Part shown: piece after piece, positions 29,258-39,933 of the stretch | Position numbering within the stretch: the stretch's first letter is position 1 | Layout: each line of letters begins with the position of its first letter | Assembly (NCBI RefSeq): GCF_001424025.1 | Contig: NZ_LMPZ01000001.1 | Coordinates: forward strand, 435,074 to 499,073 | DNA from: Brevundimonas sp. Leaf363 | Lineage (GTDB): Bacteria > Pseudomonadota > Alphaproteobacteria > Caulobacterales > Caulobacteraceae | Direction: 5' to 3' | Length of the DNA: 64,000 nucleotides | Made by a program: the position numbers and the translations under genes | The notes under the pieces: model-generated | What the model was told of the DNA's origin: nothing | Databases searched by the model: none | The model's input: the letters and a program-made list of their open reading frames with translations, nothing else

Positions 29258-30892
29258 ATGCGCGGCCTGCTCACGGACCGCCGCGGCGGCATCGCCACCA
29301 TCGGCGCGGCGGTGGGCGGTGTGCTGTGCGTCATCGCGGCGGTGACCATCGATCTGGCCTCGGTGTCGCTGGAGGCGCGGCGACTGCAAGGCGCGGCGGA
29401 TCTGGCGGCCCTGGCGGCGGCCCGGGACATGAACCGCGCCGAGCGCGCGGCCCTGGCCACGGCCCGGGCCAATGTCGACAGCGCGGTCGCCGGGGTTGTC
29501 AGCCCCGGCCGCTATGTCGCCGATCCTGTCGTGGCGCCGGGCCTGCGATTCACCGCCGGCGGCGCGGGGCCCAACGCCGTGCGGGTGACCCTGACGCGTC
29601 AGGCGCCGCTGTATTTCGGTCGCTGGGTGCTGGGGCGGGACACGACGCCGATCTCGCGCTCGGCCACCGCGGCGCTGACGACCGATGAGCCGCGGGCCAT
29701 GTTCAGCATCGGCTCGCGCCTGATGGCGCTGGACGGCGGGATCGCCAATCAGCTGCTGAGCGGCCTGACCGGCAGCTCGGTCTCGCTGAGCGTCATGGAC
29801 TACCGGTCGCTGGCCGACGCGAAGGTCAATCTGCTGACGTTCACCGACGCCCTGGCGGTCAAGGCGGGGGTGAAGGCCGGCGATTACGACAGCCTGGCGG
29901 ACGCGCGGATCGACGTGGGCGAGGCGCTGGCGCTGTTGCGGCCCATCACGGACAGTTCGGCGTCGGGCGCGCTGGGGAAGCTGTCGTCGGCGGCGAGCGG
30001 GATGAAGTTGAGGATCAGCGACCTGATCGGCGCCGAGGCGGGCGCGCGGGACGGATTGCGCGGTGCGATGAACGCGCAGGTGTCGGCGCTGGACCTGGTG
30101 ATGGCGGCGCTGGAGACGGGGGCGGGAGGGCGACAGGTGTCGCTGGCGACCGGGGCGCAGGCGGGACTGGCCGGCCTGGACGTGAAGCTGGCCATCGGCG
30201 AGCGGCCGAACAAATCGCCCTGGCTGGCGGTGACCAAGGACGGCGCGCCGGTCGTACGCACGGCGCAGGCGCGGCTCTATCTGCGGGCCAGGACGGCCGC
30301 GTCGGTTTCCGGCCTGGCGCAGGCGGACCTGCCCGTGCTGATCGAGCTGGCGGCGGCCGAGGCGCGCCTGGAGGCGATCGACTGCGACGGCGCCGATCGC
30401 GTGACGCTGGGCGTGCGGCCGGGGCTGGCGCGGGCGCGGGTGGCCCAGATCGATACGGCCGGCCTGAACGACTTCACCCGCGCGCCGACGGCGACCCCCG
30501 CAACGATCCTGAACGTCGCGGGCATCGTGAAGGTGACGGGGGCGGCGGACATCGAGATCGCCTCGCCGGATTTTCGGGCCGAACGCTTCACGCGAGGCCA
30601 GATCGACGCCGGCCATGTGCGGACGACGACGGCGACCGGGCCTGTGACCAGCCTGGTGGCCAGCCTGATCGGCCGGCTTCAGCTGACGGTGCATGTGTTG
30701 GGGCTAGGTCTGGGCCTGGGCGGCCTGACCCAGGCGCTGGGCGCCGTGCTGACCCCGCTGGGGCCGGTGCTGGACGGCGTGGTCGAGCCGATCCTGGACC
30801 TTCTGGGCCTCAAGCTGGGCCAGGCGGACACCCAGGTGCTGGGCGTCAGTTGTCCGGATGGGACGCCGGGCACGCCGTCGCTGGTCGGCTGA
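29258..30892 (+). CDS. TadG-like pilus assembly/surface protein
   Basis: 544 residues. An N-terminal TadG-like transmembrane segment, RRGGIATIGAAVGGVLCVIAAVTIDLASVSLEARRLQGAADLAALAAAR, is typical of pilus-assembly TadG. A long periplasmic region follows, and a C-terminal hydrophobic, Gly/Leu-rich stretch (LGLGLGLGGLTQALGAVLTPLG) may be an additional anchor or fold. It forms a two-gene operon with the TadE-like gene. The core tad ATPase and secretin genes are not in this window. Confidence 0.82.
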   Translation: MRGLLTDRRGGIATIGAAVGGVLCVIAAVTIDLASVSLEARRLQGAADLAALAAARDMNRAERAALATARANVDSAVAGVVSPGRYVADPVVAPGLRFTAGGAGPNAVRVTLTRQAPLYFGRWVLGRDTTPISRSATAALTTDEPRAMFSIGSRLMALDGGIANQLLSGLTGSSVSLSVMDYRSLADAKVNLLTFTDALAVKAGVKAGDYDSLADARIDVGEALALLRPITDSSASGALGKLSSAASGMKLRISDLIGAEAGARDGLRGAMNAQVSALDLVMAALETGAGGRQVSLATGAQAGLAGLDVKLAIGERPNKSPWLAVTKDGAPVVRTAQARLYLRARTAASVSGLAQADLPVLIELAAAEARLEAIDCDGADRVTLGVRPGLARARVAQIDTAGLNDFTRAPTATPATILNVAGIVKVTGAADIEIASPDFRAERFTRGQIDAGHVRTTTATGPVTSLVASLIGRLQLTVHVLGLGLGLGGLTQALGAVLTPLGPVLDGVVEPILDLLGLKLGQADTQVLGVSCPDGTPGTPSLVG

Positions 30893-30906
30893 CGGCGTTC
30901 GGGCTC

Positions 30907-32262
30907 TTAGGCCTGGGCCGGGCGCAGGCCTTCGGAGGCCGGAGCCGCGACGGTGCGGCGCTGGCCGCCCGAGGCGATGATACGGTCGATCCGGGCCTTT
31001 TCGGCGCGGAAGGCGGCCAGGTCGGCGCCCGCCAGTTCGGTGCCCTGCTGGGTCTGCACGCCCGCCGGATTGATCCGCTGACCCCGGCGCCAGATTTCGT
31101 AATGCAGGTGCGGGCCGGTCGAGGCGCCGGTCGATCCGACGTAGGCGACGATCTGGCCCTGCGTGACGCGCTGGCCGGCGCGCATGCCCGAGGCGTAGCG
31201 CGACAGGTGGCCGTAACCGGTCTCAAGGCCGTTGGCGTGGCGGATGCGCAGCCAGTTGCCGTAGCCGCCCCAGCGGCGGGCCTCGACCACCACGCCGTCG
31301 GCGGGGGCCACGACCGGCGTGCCGGTGCCGGCTGCGAAGTCGATGCCCTGGTGCACCTTGCGGAAGCCCGAGATCGGGTGGGTCCGCACGCCGAAGCCCG
31401 ACGACACCCGGCGGAAGCTTTGCAGCGGGGTGCGCATCATGGCCGAGCGCAGGTTCTTGCCCGAGGCGTCGAAATACTGGGCCTCGCGGGCGCCGGCCGG
31501 CTGGAAGCGATAGAAGGTGACGCCCTTCAGTTCGGCGTACAGCAGGTCGCCGGTCGAGACCGTGCGGCCCGATTCCGTCGAGGTGCGGTCGAACACCAGG
31601 GTGAACTGGTCCGACGAACGCACGTCGCGCTGCATGTCGAACTTGTGGCCGAACAGCTGGCTGGCGCGGCGCACGATGGCGGCCGTCGCGCCCATGCCGC
31701 GGGCCGTGGCCGACAGCGAACGCTCGACATCGCCCTGCAGGACGGTGGTTTCCTCGGTGACCTTCTCGTCCAGCGACCGCAGGCGCAGGGCGCCGTCGAA
31801 GCTGCGCGACACGGTCAGCTGGCTGGCCGGGCCGGTCCGCATGGTCAGGCCGATCAAGCGGGCGTCGCCGCGGCCGCCGCGCGGACGGGCGATGGCGGTC
31901 TCGAACTTCAGACCGGCGCGCATGGCCGAGACGTCGAAGGCGTTGGAAATGGTGGCGGCGACGGCCGAGGCTTCTTCCGGCGCGACGCCGGTGCGGCGCA
32001 CGGCCTGCTCGAAGGTCTCGCCCTTGCGGATCTGGACGGGGATGGCTTCCGGCGTCTCGAGCCCGGCAGGGGCGCCGGCGGAGGCGAAGGCGCGCGCTTC
32101 GAGCGCGGCGATCTGGGCGTCGGAGAGGCTGGGCGCGCTCTCGCTGGCGTGGGCGGGTTGATAGACGCGGCCGGCCAGAAGGGCGACCGACACTGCTGCA
32201 ACCGCCGTGAAGACGTGCGGCGCGAGGCGCATCGGCTGGCGGCGCGGATCGAACTGAGCCAT
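30907..32262 (-). CDS. M23-family peptidoglycan endopeptidase
   Basis: 451 residues. An N-terminal hydrophobic anchor (VFTAVAAVSVALLAG) is followed by a long central domain resembling the MepM/OapA N-terminal region and a C-terminal LytM/M23 domain (~285-395). The zinc-site residues are HPISGFRKVHQGIDFA (His, Asp) and HLHYE (second histidine pair). It is predicted to cleave peptidoglycan cross-bridges during growth or division. The ATG at 32260-32262 was chosen for GGGGACC before it. It converges with the TadG-like gene. Confidence 0.9.
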   Translation of the reverse strand: MAQFDPRRQPMRLAPHVFTAVAAVSVALLAGRVYQPAHASESAPSLSDAQIAALEARAFASAGAPAGLETPEAIPVQIRKGETFEQAVRRTGVAPEEASAVAATISNAFDVSAMRAGLKFETAIARPRGGRGDARLIGLTMRTGPASQLTVSRSFDGALRLRSLDEKVTEETTVLQGDVERSLSATARGMGATAAIVRRASQLFGHKFDMQRDVRSSDQFTLVFDRTSTESGRTVSTGDLLYAELKGVTFYRFQPAGAREAQYFDASGKNLRSAMMRTPLQSFRRVSSGFGVRTHPISGFRKVHQGIDFAAGTGTPVVAPADGVVVEARRWGGYGNWLRIRHANGLETGYGHLSRYASGMRAGQRVTQGQIVAYVGSTGASTGPHLHYEIWRRGQRINPAGVQTQQGTELAGADLAAFRAEKARIDRIIASGGQRRTVAAPASEGLRPAQA

Positions 32263-32601
32263 CGGTCCCCGGTATTCGACGACGCCATTCGGCGCCAAGC
32301 CACTGAGAAGCAAAGATCGCGCCCCAGAGCCCCGGGGATGCGAAGGCGGTCCTATACCTCGACCGGCCCATTGTTGGAAGGCGGCCGTTACAAACGGTTA
32401 ACACGCGTGAAGCTTGATAAGGCGCTAGAATGCTTGAGCTTGGCGAGGGCGCGTGAACCCTCGGCCGATCGGAATGTTTCCTAAGCCGCCGTGTCGGACG
32501 CGCATCCGGTCGACGGCGGAATCTCGGCCCTGTAAGGATCGACGCTTGAGAGCCTGTCTTCAGAGGCCGTCGCCTGTCCCGTTTCGACACGAGCCCGTTT
32601 C
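32263..32601. other. 339-bp spacer between divergent envelope genes
   Basis: It must hold promoters for both the endopeptidase and ydbH. CCGTT-ACA-AACGG (around 32381) is a small palindrome. GCTAGAAT (from 32424) resembles the Caulobacter sigma-73 -10 element, but no convincing -35 is present. I see no gene in it. Confidence 0.4.
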
Positions 32602-35600
32602 GTGACCGCTAACAGCCCGTCGCCCAGGCCACGCAATGGCTACGTTGCGACGATGCGACGCACATTGCAGGTCGGAACAATTGTGTTGCTGGCCCTTGTG
32701 GTTGTCGCGGCCGCGCTGTGGCTCAACCGCCGGTATGTGGCGCGCGAGGTCCTGGTCGGATGGCTGGACCGCAAGGGCGTGCCGTCGCAAGTCGACATCG
32801 AGCGGCTGGAGCTGAACGGCTTCACGGCCAGGGTGCGCATCGGTGATCCGAACCGACCGGATGTCACCGTCGAGCGGGTCGAGGTCGATTACGCCATCGC
32901 CGCGCCCTGGAGCCGGACGGGCCTGGGCCTGGCCCCCAGCCGGGTGCGTCTGGTGCGGCCGGTGCTGCGCGCGCGATGGGTGAACGGCAAGCTGTCGCTG
33001 GGTTCTCTGGATCCGCTGGTGGACAGCTTCACCAGCAAGCCGCCCCGCCCGGACAGCACGTCTCCGGTCGTCATCGTCGAACAGGGCCGCGTGGACGTGA
33101 CCACGGAATACGGGCCGGTCGCCGTGCTGGGCGACGCACGGATGGTGGACGGCAAGCTGATGCGGCTGGTCGCCCGCGTGCCGGCGGCGTCGTTGAAGAG
33201 CGGCGAGACCGAGGCGCGGGGTCTGGCCGGGTCGATCGACCTGACCACCACCGGCGACCGCGTGGCGGTTCGGCTGGATCTGGCGGCGCAGGCCGCGCGG
33301 ATGGGGCAGGCGAGGGGCGAGACGCTGGCTCTCTCGCTGAACGGCGACCTGCCATACCCGGACCTGAAGCGGCGGCGCGGCGACGGACGGGCGGTGTTGA
33401 ACGGCCATCTGACGGCAGGGCGACTGGGGGGCGGCGGGACGGACCTGCACGGCGCCGATCTGCGGCTGGCCTTCGACGGTCAGACGACGGGGTGGCTGGA
33501 GGCCTTCCGCGTCGAGGGCCGCAGCGACGCAGCCCTGACCGCCGAGCGGATCAGCGGCGCCGCGACCGGGCGACGACTGTCGCTGGCGACCCGCCAGGCC
33601 GAACTGCGCATTGAACGCGGCGACCAAGGCGTCGGCTGGCGGCTGGACGGGCCGGCGACGGTGCAGACCGCGTCGATCGCAGGCATGGGGGTGTCGAGCG
33701 AAGGGCTGACCCTGAGCTCGCAAGCCCTGACGCTGGGCGGCGGATCGGACGGGTTCGAGGCGACGGGGCCGGTCGACGTGGCGGCGGGACGATTGGCCTA
33801 CGACGCACTGTCGCTGCGCCAGGTCAGCGGGCGGCTGAACGCCGACGTCACCCTTCAGGGCGCGACCAATGTGCGGGTGAACGGCGGGCTTCAGGCGGCG
33901 GGCGGCGCCTGGCCGCTGTTCGGGCCGGCGACCAAGGACGATCTGCCCGAACTGGCCGCGCTGAAGCGGGCGCTGGGCGACTTTTCGCTGGCCGCGCCCG
34001 ACCTGCGGCTGGTCAGCGGCGGATCGGGCACGACGGTGTTTCTGGGCGCGCCGGTGCGGGTCGCGCCGCGCAACGGCGGCGTTCTGACCGTGACGTCCGC
34101 AGGCGAGCCGGTCTTCTCGGCCCGCAACGGCGAACGGGGCGGCGGGGCGCTGAACCTGACGGCGACGCGCGGTCGCGGGCTGCCGCTGCTGCGCGCCTCG
34201 GTCCCGCGCTGGAGCCTGACCTCCGGCGGCTTCTCGGCGAACCTGAGCGCCCATGCAGAATGGGACTTCGGTCCGGCGCGCGGGCTGACGCTGGATACGC
34301 GCGGCGTGTTGGCGACCGACGACGGGCGGCTGACCTATCGTCTGGTGGGCTGCACGCCGGTCAGCATCGCCACCCTGGACTTCGACGAGAACGACGCCGA
34401 GGCGGTGTCCGCTCGCGTCTGCGCCGAGGGTGGCCAGCCGCTGGTCAGCGTGGTGGACGGGCGGTGGACGGCGCGGGGCCGGTTCGAGGACCTGGACGCC
34501 GATGCGCCCTTCCTGGAGACCCGCGCCCGCGATGCATCCGGCCGCTTCACCGCCACCGGCGGTCCGCAAGGTCTGGGGCTGGATGCGACCGTCGCGGCCG
34601 CGCGCGTCGAGGACATGACCACGCCGCGCCGGTTCAATGCGCTGAGCGGGACGGGCCGGGCGACCTTGGCCGGCGAGCGGTGGTCCGGCGACTTCGCCCT
34701 GGCGCACGGCCAGACCCCCCTGGCGCACCTGACGCTGAGCCACGACGGGCTGAGCAGCGTCGGTGGCGTGGTCATCGACGCGCCGAACGTGACCTTCGTC
34801 GAGGGCGGACTGCAGCCCTCGGACCTCAGCCCTCTGGCCGGTCAGTACGCCAAGTCACCGGCCACGGGCCGCGCCGCCTTCGAGGGCCGCATCGGCTGGA
34901 CGGCCGACGCCGGGGCGGGGACCAGCAGCGGGCGCCTGGTGCTGGATGACCTGGATTTCACCAGCCCGGCGGGACCGGTGAAGGGACTGAACGGCGAGAT
35001 CGTCTTCACCAGCCTGACGCCCCTGATCACCGCACCGGACCAGCATCTGCGGGTGGACCGGATCGAAACCCCGGCGCTGCTGACCGACGTCGATGTCGGC
35101 CTGTCGCTGGACGCCGACGCCATCACCCTGACCTCAGGGCGTCTCAGCGCGGCGCAGGGAACGGTCAGCATCGAACCGCTACGCCTGCCGCTGACGCCGG
35201 GCGGATCGTATCAGGGGGCGATCGTTCTCGACCGGGTGCAGTTCGGCGACCTGATCGCCGGCGCCGGTTTCGGCGATACGGTCGAGATGGACGCAGTGGT
35301 CTCGGGCCGCCTGCCGTTCGCGGTCGACAACGGCGCCTTCAAGATCCTGGGCGGCACGCTGAACGCGGTTCAGCCGGGGCGGCTGTCGATCAAGCGCCAG
35401 GCGCTGGACGGGCTGGAGGCCGGAGGCGGGGGCGAGGAACTGCCGCCGTCCACCGTCGAGGACCTGGCCTATCAGGCGATGGAGAATCTGGCCTTCGACA
35501 CCCTGACCGCCAATGTGAACAGCGAAGGCTCGGACCGGCTGGGCGTCAACTTCCACATCGTCGGGCGCCACGATCCGCCGCAGCGGCAGGAGCTGCGCCT

Positions 35601-35790
35601 GACCTTGGCCGAGCTGATCAGCCGGGAGTTCCTGAAGCGCGAGCTGCCGCTGCCGTCCAACACCGGCATCGACCTGACGCTGGATACGACGTTCAACATC
35701 AACCAGATCATCTCCGATCTGCTGGCCATCGACCGCGCGCGCCGCGGCGAACCAGACACGCCCGCGGCCGTACCGGCTCCATCGCCTTGA
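32602..35790 (+). CDS. ydbH: YdbH-family intermembrane phospholipid-transport protein
   Basis: AsmA-like bridge protein that carries phospholipids between inner and outer membranes. 1062 residues. One N-terminal transmembrane helix (~24-42, VGTIVLLALVVVAAALWLN) anchors it. The rest is repetitive beta structure typical of AsmA/YdbH, ending in the conserved tail LPLPSNTGIDLTLDTTFNINQIISDLL. The genes for YnbE and YdbL follow, as in E. coli, which strongly supports the name. The start is GTG at 32602; an ATG at 32653 is an alternative. Confidence 0.9.
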   Translation: MTANSPSPRPRNGYVATMRRTLQVGTIVLLALVVVAAALWLNRRYVAREVLVGWLDRKGVPSQVDIERLELNGFTARVRIGDPNRPDVTVERVEVDYAIAAPWSRTGLGLAPSRVRLVRPVLRARWVNGKLSLGSLDPLVDSFTSKPPRPDSTSPVVIVEQGRVDVTTEYGPVAVLGDARMVDGKLMRLVARVPAASLKSGETEARGLAGSIDLTTTGDRVAVRLDLAAQAARMGQARGETLALSLNGDLPYPDLKRRRGDGRAVLNGHLTAGRLGGGGTDLHGADLRLAFDGQTTGWLEAFRVEGRSDAALTAERISGAATGRRLSLATRQAELRIERGDQGVGWRLDGPATVQTASIAGMGVSSEGLTLSSQALTLGGGSDGFEATGPVDVAAGRLAYDALSLRQVSGRLNADVTLQGATNVRVNGGLQAAGGAWPLFGPATKDDLPELAALKRALGDFSLAAPDLRLVSGGSGTTVFLGAPVRVAPRNGGVLTVTSAGEPVFSARNGERGGGALNLTATRGRGLPLLRASVPRWSLTSGGFSANLSAHAEWDFGPARGLTLDTRGVLATDDGRLTYRLVGCTPVSIATLDFDENDAEAVSARVCAEGGQPLVSVVDGRWTARGRFEDLDADAPFLETRARDASGRFTATGGPQGLGLDATVAAARVEDMTTPRRFNALSGTGRATLAGERWSGDFALAHGQTPLAHLTLSHDGLSSVGGVVIDAPNVTFVEGGLQPSDLSPLAGQYAKSPATGRAAFEGRIGWTADAGAGTSSGRLVLDDLDFTSPAGPVKGLNGEIVFTSLTPLITAPDQHLRVDRIETPALLTDVDVGLSLDADAITLTSGRLSAAQGTVSIEPLRLPLTPGGSYQGAIVLDRVQFGDLIAGAGFGDTVEMDAVVSGRLPFAVDNGAFKILGGTLNAVQPGRLSIKRQALDGLEAGGGGEELPPSTVEDLAYQAMENLAFDTLTANVNSEGSDRLGVNFHIVGRHDPPQRQELRLTLAELISREFLKRELPLPSNTGIDLTLDTTFNINQIISDLLAIDRARRGEPDTPAAVPAPSP

Positions 35791-35873
35791 TAAGCTCAGC
35801 CCGGCCGTTCAGAACCCGTTCAGCCTCGAGCGCGTTATTAGGACGCGACGACAACGCCTTTCGGAGCCGCGAC

Positions 35874-36062
35874 ATGATCAACAAGCGCCGTTTCGCGGCC
35901 CTGATGGGCTTCACGGTCCTGGGCTTGAGCGCCGCCTGCGCGCCGACCATCCGCCTGGAGGTCGCGCCGATCCAGATCTACGCCAAGCTGGACGCCGACG
36001 TCCGCGTCCGCCTCGACCAGGAGCTGCAAACGCTCCTGCAAGAAAACCCCAACCTGTTCTGA
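35874..36062 (+). CDS. ynbE: YnbE-like outer-membrane lipoprotein
   Basis: 62 residues. A lipobox ending SAACAPTIRLEV places the cysteine near residue 22; the signature APIQIYAKLDADVRVRLDQEL is the YnbE family core. YnbE is thought to anchor YdbH at the outer membrane by multimerising beneath it. It starts at ATG 35874, 83 bp after ydbH, and is followed 5 bp later by ydbL. Confidence 0.9.
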   Translation: MINKRRFAALMGFTVLGLSAACAPTIRLEVAPIQIYAKLDADVRVRLDQELQTLLQENPNLF

Positions 36063-36067
36063 TCGGG

Positions 36068-36439
36068 ATGACCGCCATGACCTTCCGCAAGCTCTTCGTG
36101 ATCGGCGCCGCCGTCGCGGCGCTCGGTGTGGCCGCCACTTCGGCCTTCGCCCAGACCAACGCCCAGAAGTCCCTGATCGACGCCGCCAAGGCGGCCGGGA
36201 CCGTCGGCGAACAGTCCGACGGCTTCATCGGCTTCCGCGTCGGCCCGGGCAGCCCCGATCTGCGCGCCGCCGTTCAGGCGACCAACTCGGGTCGGTCGGC
36301 GCTCTACGCCCGCTCAGCCGCCGAAGCCGGCACCTCGGCCGACGTCGCCGGCGCGCGGATGTTCCAGAGCCAGCTGTTGCCGCGCATCTCCTCGGGCCAG
36401 TGGTATCGCAACGACCAGGGCCAGTGGGTCCAGCGCTAG
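36068..36439 (+). CDS. ydbL: YdbL-family (DUF1318) periplasmic protein
   Basis: 123 residues. A Sec signal peptide ends near ATSAFA. The mature domain has the DUF1318 pattern: DAAKAAGTVGEQSDGFIGF, RSALYARSAAEAGTSADVAGARMFQSQ, and the tail GQWYRNDQGQWVQR. In E. coli, YdbL is a chaperone-like partner that controls YnbE/YdbH assembly. The ATG at 36068 and an in-frame ATG at 36077 are both possible starts. Confidence 0.9.
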   Translation: MTAMTFRKLFVIGAAVAALGVAATSAFAQTNAQKSLIDAAKAAGTVGEQSDGFIGFRVGPGSPDLRAAVQATNSGRSALYARSAAEAGTSADVAGARMFQSQLLPRISSGQWYRNDQGQWVQR

Positions 36440-36451
36440 GCTGAGTTCGCC

Positions 36452-36715
36452 ATGCCCCGCCTGATGCGTTTTCTCGGGCGGCTGGCCATCGCGCTCGCCG
36501 TCGCGGGCGTGTTCACCGTATTCGTGGCCTGGGTCTGGGGCCTGATCGGCGGGGGCGATCTGAGCCTGCACGGCTGGATCGCCATGAGCATCGGCATCGC
36601 CGGAACCGTCTGGCTGGCCTGGCTGCTGATGGACCTGGCGTTCCGGTCTGACCGTGAAGGCTGGGACGACCGGGTCGACAACTCGCTGGATCCGGGACGG
36701 GACCAGGACGACTGA
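36452..36715 (+). CDS. Small two-helix membrane protein
   Basis: 87 residues with two predicted helices (FLGRLAIALAVAGVFTVFVAW; WIAMSIGIAGTVWLAWLLMDLAF), then an acidic cytoplasmic tail ending DPGRDQDD. It is 12 bp after ydbL and probably in the same operon, so it may assist envelope lipid transport, but nothing in the sequence proves it. No family recognised. Confidence 0.75.
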   Translation: MPRLMRFLGRLAIALAVAGVFTVFVAWVWGLIGGGDLSLHGWIAMSIGIAGTVWLAWLLMDLAFRSDREGWDDRVDNSLDPGRDQDD

Positions 36716-36718
36716 TCG

Positions 36719-36842
36719 TTCTCCGCCCTCTGGGCGGAGACAGGTGCCGTAAGGCGCCAGAGGCGGGCTCGAAATGGCCAGTCCTGACGTTGCCCGCCTC
36801 TGCTCGCTTCGCTCGCTGTCTCCGCCCAGGAGGCGGAGAGCG
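36719..36842. repeat. Multi-stem palindromic intergenic repeat, copy B
   Basis: Second copy of the 2088-2211 element. Shared blocks are TCTCCGCCC, TGGGCGGAGACAGG, CCAGAGGCGGGC, TGCCCGCCTCTGCTCGCTTC, GCTCGCTGTCTCCGCCC and GAGGCGGAGAGCG. The loop between the inner arms (~36755-36790) differs. Like copy A, it starts right after a plus-strand stop and ends right before a minus-strand stop. Confidence 0.85.
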
Positions 36843-36858
36843 TCCCGCGCCTTGAGGA

Positions 36859-38364
<1,506 letters not shown>

Positions 38365-38458
38365 GGAAAGCTCCTTGCAGTCCTGCCTCTCTAGGACGGC
38401 GCGCCGGTCCCGCAAAGTAGCGGTTGACGCCCCCCGCGGCCGCCCCGACAACCGCGGT

Positions 38459-39613
38459 ATGAAATCCCCTATTTCGGTCCCGTCCGCGACGGCCTCGCGC
38501 AACGCCCTGGTCCTGATCGCGACGGTGGCGGGTGGTTATGCGCTGTACTGGCTGCGTGACATCCTGACGCCGCTGGCCATGGCGATCTTCCTGCTGATCA
38601 TGATCGACGGCATCAAGCGGTGGGTGGCCGAGCGGACCCCGCTGTCGGAGCGATGGGCCGGGATCGCCGCCCTGACCCTTGTGGTCGTGGGCTTCTTCGC
38701 CTCGATCTACATCATCGTGAACGGGGCGGCCGGCTTCTTCGGCGAGGCGTCGGGCGTCAGCAGCAACATCGGGCCCCGGATCGACAAGATCATCACCGAC
38801 GGCGCCGCGCTGCTGCGGATCGAACAGCCGCCGACGGCGGGCGAGCTGATCGCCAGCATCGACATCCGCAGTTACCTCGGTCAGCTGGCCTTCCAGATGC
38901 AGGGCATCGCCTCGGGCGCCTTCTTCGTGCTGGTCTACCTGGGCTTTCTGCTGGCTTCGCAGATCGGCTTCCGGCGCAAGATCATCGGCATGTTCCCCAG
39001 CCGCGACAGCCGCAACGAGGCCATGGAGGTGTTCCAGCGCGTTCGCGGCGGGGTCGAGGGCTATCTATGGGTCCAGACCGTGACGGGCGCCATGATCTGT
39101 CTGGCGGCGTGGATCCTGATGCGGGCCGTCGGTCTTCAGAACGCCGAGTTCTGGACCTTCGTCATCTTCGTCGTCGGCTTCATCCCGGTGCTGGGCGGCG
39201 CCGTGGCGGGGTTGGCCCCGCCGCTGTTCGCCCTGGTGCAATTCCCGACCTACTGGCCCGCACTGATCCTGCTGGTGGGGCTGCAGATCATTCTGTTCGT
39301 GTCCGGCAACGTCATCCAGCCGCGCATGCAAAGCGACAACCAGAACATCGACCCGGTCGTGGTGCTGCTGAGCCTGGCGCTGTGGGGCAAGATGTGGGGC
39401 GTGGTCGGGATGTTCCTGTCAACGCCGCTGGCGGTCATGGCCATGGCCATCCTGGCCGAATTCAAAGGGTCGGCCTGGATGGCGGTGCTGCTCAGCGGTG
39501 ACGGCAAGCCCTACGCCGATGATCCCAAAGACGAAAAGGACGAGAAGCCGTCGCCGGTGAAGAAGATTGTGGCGAAGGCCCGCCGTGCTGTCGCCAAGAC
39601 AAAGGCCTCCTAA
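38459..39613 (+). CDS. AI-2E transporter/PerM-family permease
   Basis: 384 residues and about eight membrane helices. Family signatures include LAMAIFLLIMIDGIKRW, VGFIPVLGGAVAGLAPPLFAL and VIQPRMQSDNQNIDPVVVLLSLALWGKMWGVVGMFLSTPLAV. PerM-type proteins are proposed exporters or antiporters; the substrate here is unknown. The cytoplasmic tail is Lys-rich (PKDEKDEKPSPVKKIVAKARR). The start ATG at 38459 is divergent from the DUF853 gene, with 94 bp between starts. Confidence 0.9.
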   Translation: MKSPISVPSATASRNALVLIATVAGGYALYWLRDILTPLAMAIFLLIMIDGIKRWVAERTPLSERWAGIAALTLVVVGFFASIYIIVNGAAGFFGEASGVSSNIGPRIDKIITDGAALLRIEQPPTAGELIASIDIRSYLGQLAFQMQGIASGAFFVLVYLGFLLASQIGFRRKIIGMFPSRDSRNEAMEVFQRVRGGVEGYLWVQTVTGAMICLAAWILMRAVGLQNAEFWTFVIFVVGFIPVLGGAVAGLAPPLFALVQFPTYWPALILLVGLQIILFVSGNVIQPRMQSDNQNIDPVVVLLSLALWGKMWGVVGMFLSTPLAVMAMAILAEFKGSAWMAVLLSGDGKPYADDPKDEKDEKPSPVKKIVAKARRAVAKTKAS

Positions 39614-39933
39614 GGCCCTTGAACGGCCCAGATTGGCTTCCACATACGCTTCTGACGCCGCGACCCCCTCCCCCCTCCCGTCGCGGCATCGAATGGGGCC
39701 GACATCCTCCCCTCCCCCCTCCCGGGTGTCGGTTTCCGAAAACAGGCCGTCGGACGCGAAAGCGCCCGGCGGCCTTGTCTTTTGCGGCTCCAGCCCGTGC
39801 GCCGCCCGTCCGTCCGGCCGTCCGTGGGCCGGGCGAGCAGAGTGCGACGTTCTGCCCTCGGAACGGCCGAGGTGACGCCCCCGTTGAGCGTTCGGAAGGG
39901 CGAGGCCAGGTGGCCGAGCTTTAAGGAAACCTC
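39614..39933. other. 320-bp spacer with C-rich tracts
   Basis: Contains two tracts of CCTCCCCCCTCCC (around 39665-39678 and 39712-39723) and a terminator (39742-39784). No gene seen. The promoter for the following beta-barrel gene must lie in its last part, but I cannot place it firmly. Confidence 0.5.
39742..39784 (+). terminator. Terminator of the PerM-family gene
   Basis: ACAGGCCGTCGG and CCGGCGGCCTTGT form a long stem with one mismatch, closed by GCGAAAGCG. A TCTTTT run follows. Confidence 0.7.

Noticed and set aside
32560..34743. 727-residue minus-strand open frame over ydbH
   Set aside because: Antisense to ydbH, which has family support and correct neighbours. The translation is Arg/Gln/Pro/Ala-rich with no domain.
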